In this document: piece by piece, positions 36,187-45,222 of the stretch | How positions within the stretch are numbered: the first letter of the stretch is position 1 | How the letters are laid out: every line of letters starts with the position of its first letter | NCBI RefSeq assembly: GCF_001583495.1 | Contig: NZ_LQAQ01000015.1 | Location: 62,001-126,000, forward strand | Direction: 5' to 3' | Source: Flammeovirga sp. SJP92 | Lineage (GTDB): Bacteria > Bacteroidota > Bacteroidia > Cytophagales > Flammeovirgaceae | Length of the DNA: 64,000 nt | Translations under genes and position numbers: made by a program | The notes under the pieces: model-generated | The model's input: only the letters and a program-made list of their open reading frames with translations | Told to the model about the DNA's origin: nothing | Databases searched by the model: none

Positions 36187-38550
36187 ATGTTTATAAATAG
36201 AAAAATTAAATCGGTATTAAGTATAGCTATCATAGCTTCTGCATTACCTTTTATGGCTTCTGCTCAAAATGTGAAAGGGCTGACAGTACATGAATCTGAG
36301 GATTCTCCAACGAAAGAATTAAACTTTAGAGCGAATAATTTAACAGAGGCTCCAAACATTGTATTGGTACTTTTAGATGATGTTGGGTATGCTCAAATGG
36401 GCCACATGGGTGGACAGATTGAAACTCCTGCTTTTGATGAAATCGCTGATAAAGGTTTGACTTATTCAAGATTCCATACTACTGCCTTGTGTTCTCCAAC
36501 TAGAGCGGCACTGTTAACAGGTAGAAACCATCATACTGCAGAAACTGGTATTATCATGGAAGTAGGTACTGGTAACTCTGGCTACACTACCGAGATTCCT
36601 GGTGAAGTTGGTTCTTTTGCAAAAGTACTCCAGAAAAAAGGCTACTCTACTTCTTGGTACGGAAAAAACCATAATGTCCCTAACTGGGAAGCTTCTTTCA
36701 CTGGACCTTTTGACCGTTGGCCAAACGATTTAGGATTTGATTATTTCTATGGTTTTGTTGGTGGTGACACAGATCAATTCCACCCTGCCTTAGTAGAAGA
36801 TAGAAAAAGAATTATTTCTCCTGAAACTAACGAAGACGGGTCTCCTTATCACTTAACTACTGATATGGCAGACAAAGCGATCAACTATGTTCAGTCGGTC
36901 AATGCAGTTGCTCCTGACAAACCTTTCTTCGTGTATTTTGCTCCTGGTGCAGCACATGCTCCTCACCAAGCTCCAGCAGAGTACATTGAGAAATACAAAG
37001 GAAAATTCGATGCAGGTTGGGATGTTTACAGAGAAGAAGCATTCAATAATATGAAAGCAAAAGGATTAATTCCTGCAGATGCTGAATTGACTCCTCGTCC
37101 TGAATCTTTACCGGCTTGGGATAGTTTAAATGAAGAGCAAAAAATGGTTTATGCTCGCATGATGGAAGTGTTTGCTGGATTTACAGAACACACGGATGCT
37201 CAAGTTAAACGTCTTTATGATGCTATTGAGGAAATGGGCAAATTAGATAATACTATTTTTATCTATATCGCAGGTGATAATGGTGGTTCTGCTGAAGGTG
37301 GACAAGAAGGTATGTTAAATGAGATGACATTCTTTAATGGAATGCCTGAGAAATGGGAAGATAAAGTAGCTGCTGTAAAATCTAACCGTTTAGGTACTGA
37401 AGATTATTTCAACCATATGCCTGCTGCCTGGGCATGGGCGGTGAACTCTCCTTACCAATGGGCAAAACAAATTGCTTCACATTTAGGTGGTGTTAGAAAT
37501 GCAATGACAATTTCATACCCGAATGGAATTCAATCAAGAGGTGAAGTGAGAAGTCAGTTTACGCATATTACTGATATTGCACCTACAATTCTTGAAGTGG
37601 CTGGATTAGAAATGCCAAAAGAAATTGATGGCTACACTCAGAAACCATTAGAGGGTACTTCAATGGTATACTCTTTTGACAATAAAGATGCAAAAGAAAC
37701 ACATACTACTCAATACTTTGAGATTGGAGGTAATATGGGTATTTATCACGATGGATGGTGGGCAGGTGCCATGAGAAATATTCCATGGATATCAGGGTCA
37801 ACTGCACATGTTGAAATCACTGATATGAAATGGGAACTTTACAACCTAAAGGACGACTTCTCACAATCAAAAGATTTAGCAGAAGAAATGCCTGAGAAAT
37901 TGGAGTACATGAAATATATGTTCTTCGCAGAGGCTGCTAAAGCAAATGCTCTTCCTATTGATGACCGTAGAACTGAACGTTTCAGAAGTACTTTCCGTCC
38001 TTCTTTAACTGCTGGACAGACTGTTTTCAAATATCCGAATGGATTGAGATTACCTGAAGGGGCTACTCCTTTTACCAAGTTCATTTCACACACAATGGAT
38101 GCTTCTCTTGATGGAGGTTATAAAAAAGGTGATCAAGGAGTATTGATTACTCAAGGTGGTCGTTTTGGTGGTTTTGTTTTAAGAGTAGACAAAGCGGGAT
38201 ATGTTCATTATGAATACAGTAATTCTTCTGATTTTTACAGCATTAAAACTTCATCAAAAATCCCTGTAGGCACTAAAAACGTTGTAGCAAGAGTGATTAT
38301 GGATGAGAAAAAACCTTACACTGCTTCTACAATTACAATCTACGCTGATGGTAAGAGACTAGGTGAAGGACGTGTGGAGAAAACAATTCCAAACTTATTC
38401 TCTCTTGATGAGACATTAGACATTGGGCAAGATACAGGTACTCCTGTGAGCAAGAGTTACAAAACTAAAGACTCAGATTATTCTGGTCAACTCAAGATGG
38501 TGACGCTTGAATTAATTAATGAGTACGGTAATACCCAAGCTTTAAAATAG
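36187..38550 (+). CDS. Exported arylsulfatase (copy 1)
   Basis: The protein has 787 residues with a signal peptide ending FMASAQ. Catalytic features are PNIVLVLLDDVGYAQMGHMGG (metal Asp pair), the canonical formylglycine motif C-S-P-T-R with Cys102 in TTALCSPTRAALLTGRNHH, WYGKNHNVP, APGAAHAPHQAP and IAGDNGGSAEGG. The length and the C-terminal beta-rich part of about 200 residues match the large arylsulfatases of the AtsA/AslA type. It is expected to act in the periplasm or outside and needs a formylglycine-generating enzyme not in this window. It is very similar to the copy at 39782 and faces a convergent AraC gene. Confidence 0.92.
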   Translation: MFINRKIKSVLSIAIIASALPFMASAQNVKGLTVHESEDSPTKELNFRANNLTEAPNIVLVLLDDVGYAQMGHMGGQIETPAFDEIADKGLTYSRFHTTALCSPTRAALLTGRNHHTAETGIIMEVGTGNSGYTTEIPGEVGSFAKVLQKKGYSTSWYGKNHNVPNWEASFTGPFDRWPNDLGFDYFYGFVGGDTDQFHPALVEDRKRIISPETNEDGSPYHLTTDMADKAINYVQSVNAVAPDKPFFVYFAPGAAHAPHQAPAEYIEKYKGKFDAGWDVYREEAFNNMKAKGLIPADAELTPRPESLPAWDSLNEEQKMVYARMMEVFAGFTEHTDAQVKRLYDAIEEMGKLDNTIFIYIAGDNGGSAEGGQEGMLNEMTFFNGMPEKWEDKVAAVKSNRLGTEDYFNHMPAAWAWAVNSPYQWAKQIASHLGGVRNAMTISYPNGIQSRGEVRSQFTHITDIAPTILEVAGLEMPKEIDGYTQKPLEGTSMVYSFDNKDAKETHTTQYFEIGGNMGIYHDGWWAGAMRNIPWISGSTAHVEITDMKWELYNLKDDFSQSKDLAEEMPEKLEYMKYMFFAEAAKANALPIDDRRTERFRSTFRPSLTAGQTVFKYPNGLRLPEGATPFTKFISHTMDASLDGGYKKGDQGVLITQGGRFGGFVLRVDKAGYVHYEYSNSSDFYSIKTSSKIPVGTKNVVARVIMDEKKPYTASTITIYADGKRLGEGRVEKTIPNLFSLDETLDIGQDTGTPVSKSYKTKDSDYSGQLKMVTLELINEYGNTQALK

Positions 38551-38578
38551 AAGTTTGAAATTCTAGTAAATTTATAGA

Positions 38579-39577
38579 TTATTTAAAAGTCAGTGGATTA
38601 TCTACTGACTTTTTTCTTGTTACAGATGGTCTTTCACCAAACTTTGAAAAATACCTTTTACTGAAATGTGTCAAATCTGTAAATCCCAACTCAAAGCTAA
38701 TTTGACTCAAGTCCTTCTCTGTCTGAATCACTTGTCGCTGTGCCTCCTCTAGCCTATGATGATTAAAAAATTGTAGAATAGGTTTTTTATAGACCTTTTT
38801 GAAAGTTTTTTGAAGTTTAGATTCACTCATTCCATATTTTTTCACCAAAACTTTTAAATCTGGAACTTCATTCAAGTTTGAGAGGATATCATCTTTCAAC
38901 CTAAACACCAAATTCAAGTCATTTTTATGGACACCATACACTACATTTTCAAGCCCATTTTCATGAGAACGCTTCTGTAGAATGTTTAGCACCTCTATCA
39001 TTTTTGAAAAAAGTATTCCTTTTTGCATAACAGGATCTTGTATAAAAAAATCCAATTCTGAGATTATTTTATCTAAATCTGGAGTCAAGGAATCATAATA
39101 AAACCATGCTTCGTCTTTATGAATAAGCTCATTTAATGCATCGTTTGGCAAATAGATAAACTTATCCATCAAATGGACTGGAATCCTCAAATAATACCAT
39201 CTTATAGACTGATCTACAGGGTAATCAATATAAAATTCCTGATTACTGTTATAGACATATAAGGAATTCATAAAAGTAGATTTCTTTTTTGTTTCAGAAG
39301 TAAAATCACCTGAATTCCCAATTCTAATACTTACATACTTTTCCTTCTTTTCAGTACTATTTAAAATTCTAATGGGTACGTTGAGTTTAAGGTTTGTAAC
39401 TCCGCAAATCAGTTTTGGAAAATACTCATAATAAATCATGTCAAGCTTACCGTATTTATCATTTTCAAGTCTTAAATGATTGCCATCAACGCTAGCTCCA
39501 AAGTCTTTTTTGATGAGTTCGTAGGATGAAATAGGGTTCGTCTCATCAGTTCTTATTTCAAGTAAATTGTCTTCCAT
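38579..39577 (-). CDS. AraC-family transcriptional regulator (copy 1)
   Basis: The protein has 332 residues. The C-terminal double helix-turn-helix is clear at about 235-325: VKKYGMSESKLQKTFKKVYK, the linker PILQFFNHHRLEEAQR, and DLSQISFELGFTDLTHFSKRYFSKFGERPS. The N-terminal 200 residues are a beta-rich then helical sensor region without a signal peptide. Convergent with arylsulfatase copy 1, it may control this gene and/or copy 2, whose start lies only 204 bases from its own start. It is related to the AraC protein at 42197 over the whole length. Confidence 0.9.
   Translation of the reverse strand: MEDNLLEIRTDETNPISSYELIKKDFGASVDGNHLRLENDKYGKLDMIYYEYFPKLICGVTNLKLNVPIRILNSTEKKEKYVSIRIGNSGDFTSETKKKSTFMNSLYVYNSNQEFYIDYPVDQSIRWYYLRIPVHLMDKFIYLPNDALNELIHKDEAWFYYDSLTPDLDKIISELDFFIQDPVMQKGILFSKMIEVLNILQKRSHENGLENVVYGVHKNDLNLVFRLKDDILSNLNEVPDLKVLVKKYGMSESKLQKTFKKVYKKPILQFFNHHRLEEAQRQVIQTEKDLSQISFELGFTDLTHFSKRYFSKFGERPSVTRKKSVDNPLTFK
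38585..38615 (+). terminator. Terminator of arylsulfatase 1, inside the opposite AraC gene
   Basis: AAAAGTCAGT (38585-38594) pairs perfectly with ACTGACTTTT (38604-38613) over a 9-base loop and is followed by T. It terminates the plus-strand sulfatase transcript 35 nt after its stop, yet also encodes the last residues of the AraC protein on the minus strand. Confidence 0.8.
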
Positions 39578-39685
39578 GATTCATTATAAAATTAGGTTTA
39601 CAAGATAATTAAAAATGGTAGAGGAACTTGTACAATAAGCATAGTATTGAATCATTAATCTAGATTTACCACTAATTGCATTGTA

Positions 39686-39693
39686 TAATTTTG
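39686..39693 (+). promoter_or_regulatory. Candidate -7 element of the second arylsulfatase gene
   Basis: TAATTTTG, identical to the candidate element before copy 1, lies 88 nt upstream of the ATG in the AraC/sulfatase divergent gap. A -33 TTG is not evident at the usual distance. Confidence 0.4.
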
Positions 39694-39781
39694 CCTCTTT
39701 TATACCAATGAATGAATCTTATATGCTATCATTTCAACCCTACAGGCCTCTACATTTGTAACATCAACAAATCAAAAAAGT

Positions 39782-42133
39782 ATGTTTACAAGTAGAAAAT
39801 TACACAAAATACTATCTGCTTTACTAGTGGTATCAATTTTACCAATTAGTATAAAAGCACAAAATGTAAAAGGGCTTACAGTGCATGAGTCACAAGATTC
39901 AGCTCCTGCTCAACTCAACTTTAGAGAAAATAATTTACAAGACGCTCCCAACATTGTATTAATCCTTTTGGATGACGTTGGGTATGCTCAAATGGGTCAT
40001 ATGGGTGGTCAAATTGAAACGCCTGCTTTTGATGAAATCGCAGATAAAGGTTTGACGTATTCAAGATTCCATACTACTGCACTTTGTTCTCCAACGAGAG
40101 CGGCATTATTATCGGGTAGAAACCACCATAAGGCGGAAACAGGTGCGATCATGGAATTGGGTACTGGTAACGACGGTTATACTATGAAAATGCCTAAAGA
40201 AACGGGTACTTTCGCTAAAGTACTTCAAGAAAAAGGGTATTCTACTTCATGGTATGGTAAAAACCACAATGTTCCAGACTGGGAGGCTTCTTTTACAGGT
40301 CCTTTTGACCGTTGGCCAAATGATTTAGGTTTTGATTATTTCTATGGTTTCCTTGGTGGAGACACTGATCAATTCCACCCTGCCTTAGTAGAAGACCGTA
40401 AGAGAATTACTGCTCCTGAAACTAATGCCGATGGTTCTGAGTACCACTTAACGACTGACATGGCTGACAAAGCAATCAACTATATTCAGTCTGTAAATGC
40501 TGTTGCTCCTGATAAGCCTTTCTTAGTGTACTTCTCTCCTGGTGCAGTTCACGCTCCACACCAAGCTCCTGCTGAATATATCGAAAAATACAAAGGTAAA
40601 TTCGATCAAGGTTGGGATGTATATCGTGAGCAAGCTTTCAATAATATGAAAGATAAAGGTATTATTCCTGCAGATGCTAAATTGACACCACGCCCTGAGT
40701 CATTACCAGCATGGGATTCATTGACTGATGAACAACGTATGGTTTATGCAAGAATGATGGAAGTGTTTGCTGGGTTTACTGAGCACACCGATGTTCAAAT
40801 CAAGCGTCTTTATGATGCAGTGGAAGAAATGGGTAAATTGGATAATACAGTATTTATCTACATTGCTGGTGACAACGGTGCTTCTGCTGAAGGTGGTCAA
40901 GAAGGTTTATTGAACGAAATGGCATTCTTCAACGGTATTCCTGAAAAGTGGGAAGATAAAGTTGAGGCTGTAAAATCTAACCGTTTAGGAACAGAAGACT
41001 ACTTCAACCACATGCCTGCTGCATGGGCTTGGGCTGTAAATTCTCCTTACCAATGGACAAAACAAGTAGCCTCTCACTTAGGTGGTGTGCGTAATGCAAT
41101 GGCGATTTCTTACCCTAAAGGGATTAAAGAAGAAGGTGAAGTAAGAACACAATTCTCACACGTTACAGATATTGCTCCAACAATTTTGGAATTAGCCGGT
41201 ATCGAAATGCCTGAAACAATTGATGGTGTTCATCAAGAAGATTTAGATGGTGAATCATTAGTATATTCATTTAATGATGAAAAAGCGCCAGAAGAACATA
41301 CTACTCAATATTTCGAAATCTTCGGTAATATGGGTATCTACCACGACGGATGGTGGGCTGGTGCTTTACGTACTATTCCATGGCATGTAGCGGCTGAAGA
41401 AAAAGAATTGACGGACTTAGAATGGGAGTTATATAACTTGAAAGACGATTTTTCTCAGTCTAAAAACTTAGCGAAAGAAATGCCTGCCAAATTAGAATAT
41501 ATGAAATATATGTTCTTTGCTGAAGCAGCAAAAGGAAATGCATTACCTATTGATGATAGAAGAACCGAGCGTTTCAGATCTACATTCAGACCTTCACTTA
41601 CAAGTGGATTAACTACTTTCACCTATCCAAATGGATTAAGAATTCCGGAAGGTGCCACACCTTTCACAAAGTTCAACTCTCATTCATTAGAAGCCAACCT
41701 AGAAGGGTATAAAAGAGGTGACCAAGGTGTATTAATTACTCAAGGTGGACGTTTTGCAGGGTTTGTTCTTAGAGTTGATAAAAGTGGCAATGCTTATTAT
41801 GAGTACTGTAACTCAGTAGATAAATATTCGATCAAATCCACTTCTAAAATTCCTGCCGGAACAAAGAGTATTAAAGCCACAGTGATTATGGATGAGCAAA
41901 AACCATATACACCTGCTACAATCACACTTTATGCTGATGGAAAAGTAATTGGAAAAGGAAGAGTTGAAAAAACAGTAGCCAATCTTTACTCACTGGATGA
42001 AACACTAGATGTTGGTAAGGATTCTGGTACCTCTGTGACAGATAATTACAAAGTAAAAAGCTCAAAATATACAGGACAACTTAAGAGTGTGACACTAGAG
42101 TTAGTAGATGAGTATAAAACACTATCGAAGTAA
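39782..42133 (+). CDS. Exported arylsulfatase (copy 2)
   Basis: The protein has 783 residues, with a signal peptide ending SIKAQ, and is collinear with copy 1, including Cys102 in the motif C-S-P-T-R, VLILLDDVGYAQMGHMGG, WYGKNHNVPDW, SPGAVHAPHQAP and IAGDNGASAEGG. The two copies agree at most positions by eye; differences cluster around residues 480-510 and the end. Both convergent AraC genes and both terminators are also preserved, so the whole sulfatase-AraC module was duplicated. Substrate is a sulfate ester, probably on an algal polysaccharide, by inference. Confidence 0.92.
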   Translation: MFTSRKLHKILSALLVVSILPISIKAQNVKGLTVHESQDSAPAQLNFRENNLQDAPNIVLILLDDVGYAQMGHMGGQIETPAFDEIADKGLTYSRFHTTALCSPTRAALLSGRNHHKAETGAIMELGTGNDGYTMKMPKETGTFAKVLQEKGYSTSWYGKNHNVPDWEASFTGPFDRWPNDLGFDYFYGFLGGDTDQFHPALVEDRKRITAPETNADGSEYHLTTDMADKAINYIQSVNAVAPDKPFLVYFSPGAVHAPHQAPAEYIEKYKGKFDQGWDVYREQAFNNMKDKGIIPADAKLTPRPESLPAWDSLTDEQRMVYARMMEVFAGFTEHTDVQIKRLYDAVEEMGKLDNTVFIYIAGDNGASAEGGQEGLLNEMAFFNGIPEKWEDKVEAVKSNRLGTEDYFNHMPAAWAWAVNSPYQWTKQVASHLGGVRNAMAISYPKGIKEEGEVRTQFSHVTDIAPTILELAGIEMPETIDGVHQEDLDGESLVYSFNDEKAPEEHTTQYFEIFGNMGIYHDGWWAGALRTIPWHVAAEEKELTDLEWELYNLKDDFSQSKNLAKEMPAKLEYMKYMFFAEAAKGNALPIDDRRTERFRSTFRPSLTSGLTTFTYPNGLRIPEGATPFTKFNSHSLEANLEGYKRGDQGVLITQGGRFAGFVLRVDKSGNAYYEYCNSVDKYSIKSTSKIPAGTKSIKATVIMDEQKPYTPATITLYADGKVIGKGRVEKTVANLYSLDETLDVGKDSGTSVTDNYKVKSSKYTGQLKSVTLELVDEYKTLSK

Positions 42134-42160
42134 TATTATTTTTAAATAGATTGTTAGTTG

Positions 42161-42195
42161 AATAGCCTATGACATTATGTTTTAGGCTATTTTTC
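42161..42195 (+). terminator. Terminator of arylsulfatase 2
   Basis: AATAGCCTA (42161-42169) pairs with TAGGCTATT (42183-42191), followed by T residues to 42195. It lies between the sulfatase stop and the convergent AraC stop. Confidence 0.85.
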
Positions 42196-42196
42196 T

Positions 42197-43150
42197 TTAA
42201 GTGGATCTCACTTCTTCAGAAGGTCTTTTCCCTAAAAACTGTTTGTAAACCCTACTAAAATGAGATAGATCTGTATACCCTAGTTCTATGGCAATTTGTG
42301 TAAAATCATGATTGGTTGACTTAATCCTTCTTTGTCCTTCTAGGACTCTTTGATGATTGAAAAATTGAAGGATTGGCATCTTAAAAACGCTTTTAAACCC
42401 CCTTTGAAGTTTAGATTTACTCATTCCTTTGGCTTCACTTAATGCCATTACATTCGGCATTTTTGTAAAGTCTGCCAAAATCTCATCTTTCAATTGAAGC
42501 ATCACTTCCAAATCATCTGGATGAATGTCATAAACTACATTATTCAATTTATTGGTAATACCATGTGCTCTCAATTTAGTGATCGTTTCAATCCCTTTTG
42601 CCAAGAACAATCCTCTTCGAATTGTCAAATCCTCCAACACATCATACACTTCATTGATTAAGAGTTCGATCTCTAGAAGCATTGGACTATAATAAAACCA
42701 AGGTTTGGGGTTTGAAATTAATTGATAAAAATCAGAAGATTTATCCGTTCCTATTAAATCATATAAATCTTTTGGAAAACGAATAAAAAACCAACTCATT
42801 TTGGTATTAGGCGGATAGACAATCTTAAACTTCTGAAGGTTATTATAAATATAAATACTGTCTTTTTGTTGGATTTGTGATTGCTCACTTTTGAAATCCC
42901 CAATCTTGCCAATTCGAATACTCACAAACTGACGGTCTGAAATAGGATCATGCTCAAATGTCATTTCCTCAGTCAATTCCAATTCTGTGATACCAATGTA
43001 AAGACTGTTCATATAGCCAAAAGTGGTCGATTTCAGTTTCCCAAATTCGTTATCAAACGAAAAATCTTCTCCATTCCACTGTCCATTAAATTTTTCAGCA
43101 AGGTGTTTAAAAAACAAAAGCGGATCTGATTCATCTCCTTTGACTATCAT
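42197..43150 (-). CDS. AraC-family transcriptional regulator (copy 2)
   Basis: The protein has 317 residues. The AraC DNA-binding domain at about 225-312 reads AKGMSKSKLQRGFKSVFK, PILQFFNHQRVLEGQR and FTQIAIELGYTDLSHFSRVYKQFLGKRPS, clearly related to copy 1. The N-terminal sensor part is also alignable (YVSIRIGNSGDF against FVSIRIGKIGDF). It is convergent with arylsulfatase copy 2 and 53 nt downstream of the first secreted paralogue gene with no terminator seen between them, so read-through is possible. Confidence 0.9.
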   Translation of the reverse strand: MIVKGDESDPLLFFKHLAEKFNGQWNGEDFSFDNEFGKLKSTTFGYMNSLYIGITELELTEEMTFEHDPISDRQFVSIRIGKIGDFKSEQSQIQQKDSIYIYNNLQKFKIVYPPNTKMSWFFIRFPKDLYDLIGTDKSSDFYQLISNPKPWFYYSPMLLEIELLINEVYDVLEDLTIRRGLFLAKGIETITKLRAHGITNKLNNVVYDIHPDDLEVMLQLKDEILADFTKMPNVMALSEAKGMSKSKLQRGFKSVFKMPILQFFNHQRVLEGQRRIKSTNHDFTQIAIELGYTDLSHFSRVYKQFLGKRPSEEVRST

Positions 43151-43203
43151 ATTTCAAGAGGTCTTTAATTTATATTTAATTCAAAGACTAATTTAATCGA
43201 TAT

Positions 43204-44061
43204 TCAATTCTGTGTCAAAGGAACTGCATTAATCTCATTGAGATAATAGAACTGGGAAGCAAAACGCTTATTCAAGATTCTTACCTTATCATATTTTTCA
43301 TATTCAAAAAATGTCAAAGTTTTTCTATTACTAATCCTTTTACAAACTCCAAATTGATCTGTTAATTCCCAATAATACTCTTGATCAGTATCTATAAAGA
43401 ATTTGGGCGGGTGCATTATTTTTCCAGTTTTTATACTGGGTCTTGCATTTCTAATTGTACCCTCAGGGAAAGAAGGTTTTGCTATCACCAATTCCTCAAC
43501 TGTAGAATAATTTCCTCTGACAGGAATTTTATTATAGCCATCCAATGCTAGTAAGTTATAAGTGTAATTGTAAGTTGTACCCGAAGGATTATACAACTCA
43601 AAAAAATTATTCTTTATTGTGGGTTTTGTATTCGATTGGTATAATATTTCCCATTCATAGTAGTTTATATTGACGTTTATTGCTGTAGGATAAGTCTTAT
43701 TGACTTTATCATTCATTTCATAAATGTAGACCATTCTATAATCGTCAGAGTCAAGACCATTACTTGCGAAAGTTATCACCTCAGGGGAAAAGTAAATCTT
43801 TGAAGGGGATGTTACATTTTTACCTGAGAAACGAACAAGTGTGAAATAATAATTGGGATATTCGATAAAACATGTTGCAGATGGATTAAAAGGTATATAA
43901 TTATCTCCACAAACAAGGGCACCATTAGGGTCAGGAGAATATCCTCCATTGGTAGGAGAAAAAATAATAATATTATAGCGCATTCCTTCTTCTATTGTAA
44001 ACTGAGCATAGGAATGTAATTTTATGAATAGCAGGAGTAATAGAATACAATATGTTTTCAT
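43204..44061 (-). CDS. Secreted protein of unknown function, paralogue family member A
   Basis: The protein has 285 residues with a signal peptide (ILLLLLFIKLHSYAQ). I do not recognise the family. It shares a plan with the two genes upstream: IEEGMRYNIIIFSPTNGGY near the start, a conserved Cys pair region (CGDNYIPF...ATCFIEYPNYYFTLVRF), a central NINYYEWEI, then FFIDTDQEYYWELTDQFGV, NRKTLTFFEYEKYDKVRIL and RFASQFYYLNE near the end. The beta-rich pattern with many Tyr suggests an Ig-like or carbohydrate-binding-like fold, by inference. No T9SS sorting domain is visible. A terminator separates it from the next paralogue. Confidence 0.8.
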   Translation of the reverse strand: MKTYCILLLLLFIKLHSYAQFTIEEGMRYNIIIFSPTNGGYSPDPNGALVCGDNYIPFNPSATCFIEYPNYYFTLVRFSGKNVTSPSKIYFSPEVITFASNGLDSDDYRMVYIYEMNDKVNKTYPTAINVNINYYEWEILYQSNTKPTIKNNFFELYNPSGTTYNYTYNLLALDGYNKIPVRGNYSTVEELVIAKPSFPEGTIRNARPSIKTGKIMHPPKFFIDTDQEYYWELTDQFGVCKRISNRKTLTFFEYEKYDKVRILNKRFASQFYYLNEINAVPLTQN

Positions 44062-44164
44062 TTCATTTTTTTTAAAATGTATAGATAGTCTTTACCCAAA
44101 CATACATTTTCACGAACTGCATCTATCACTCAAAATTATCCTATAACAGTTCGATTTTACCCAT

Positions 44165-44199
44165 TAAAAAAGCATCAAAATATACTTACTTTAATGCTT
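44165..44199 (-). terminator. Terminator of paralogue B
   Basis: AAGCATCAAA (44170-44179) pairs with TTTAATGCTT (44190-44199) with one wobble on the minus strand, then a T run at 44169-44165. It lies 34 nt after the stop of the 44233 gene. Confidence 0.75.
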
Positions 44200-44232
44200 C
44201 TGTTTCTATTTTATATGTACTCTATTCCCTTC

Positions 44233-45069
44233 TTAATACTTCAATTTTTCATTCAATGCATAAGATGTTCCTTCATTTTCATGAATATAAAACTTTGAAG
44301 AAAAACTCTCAGAAACGATCCTAATTTGATGAAAGTTTGCATATTCTTCTTCGGAAAGGTATTCTTTCTTTTCAATGATCGCAACCAAACCATTTGCGTC
44401 CTTCAACTCCCAGTAATATTCTTGGTTGGTGTCCATAAAAAACTGAGGAACTCTTAACAATGAACCCACTTTCTTAGGACGATCTTCTGTAATTGAATTT
44501 CCAGAATAAACCTTTAAACAAATTATTTCATTAATATTATGCATTCTATCTGCTGCATTCGGTAGTATTATGTATCCATCAATACTCAAAAGGTCTAAAT
44601 CATAATTATTTAAGGTTCCTACTTTATATTTATCAAAATATCCCGAATTATCAGTAGTTGATTGAATTGACCATTCATAATAATTTAATTTTATTTTAGG
44701 GGTGTGCCCATCATAATAAAGGAAAAGGAAATCACTATTCCCTACAGGTCTAAAACCATCTTCATCAAAGCTGACCGAATGATTGGTGAAGTAAACCTTA
44801 TCCCTAATATCTGTAGCTCTTACTGTTTCAAGTGAGAAGGCTGTAGTTATATACTGGTAATAACAAATTTTACTTGTTCTTCCCAATGAATGAAATTTGT
44901 CTGGACATATGTTTGCTCCATTTTGTGGTGGGTAGTTATTCTGTCCTACTGTAAAATTCACTTTTCCATACTTCATGTTAGTGTCTATGGTAATCTGTGA
45001 AGTTGCATTATAAATAGGCAAAATAAAGAGTAATATAAGGTTGAATAGATAGATAGTTCGCGTATTCAT
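44233..45069 (-). CDS. Secreted protein of unknown function, paralogue family member B
   Basis: ATG at 45069 is chosen: it begins the signal peptide NTRTIYLFNLILLFILPIYN, whereas the in-frame TTG at 45111 adds 14 polar residues. The protein has about 278 residues. It repeats the plan of its neighbours: TIDTNMKYGKVNFTVGQNNY, CPDKFHSLGRTSKICYYQY, KLNYYEWSIQ, FFMDTNQEYYWELKDANGL, LSEEEYANFHQIRIV and FSSKFYIHENE. Function is unknown. It sits between paralogues A and C with its own terminator. Confidence 0.8.
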   Translation of the reverse strand: MNTRTIYLFNLILLFILPIYNATSQITIDTNMKYGKVNFTVGQNNYPPQNGANICPDKFHSLGRTSKICYYQYITTAFSLETVRATDIRDKVYFTNHSVSFDEDGFRPVGNSDFLFLYYDGHTPKIKLNYYEWSIQSTTDNSGYFDKYKVGTLNNYDLDLLSIDGYIILPNAADRMHNINEIICLKVYSGNSITEDRPKKVGSLLRVPQFFMDTNQEYYWELKDANGLVAIIEKKEYLSEEEYANFHQIRIVSESFSSKFYIHENEGTSYALNEKLKY

Positions 45070-45177
45070 TTCATCATTGGTTTTGTTGTAATAGTCCAAC
45101 AAAATTATCAATAAGAAGCCACCAAAATATTCACTATTTTACCCTATTAATTATGTATTTTATCTCAAAAAACTAAA

Positions 45178-45216
45178 AATAGGTATCAAAATAACTTCTT
45201 CACTTTAATACCTATT
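45178..45216 (-). terminator. Terminator of paralogue C
   Basis: AATAGGTATCAAA (45178-45190) pairs with TTTAATACCTATT (45204-45216), one wobble on the minus strand, then T-rich sequence. Located 6 nt after the stop of the 45223 gene. The stem resembles the terminator at 44165. Confidence 0.75.
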
Positions 45217-45222
45217 TCTATT

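Noticed and set aside
36187-42133. Possibility that the second arylsulfatase is an assembly duplicate
   Set aside because: The copies differ throughout, including indels and synonymous sites, and their flanking AraC genes are clearly different.
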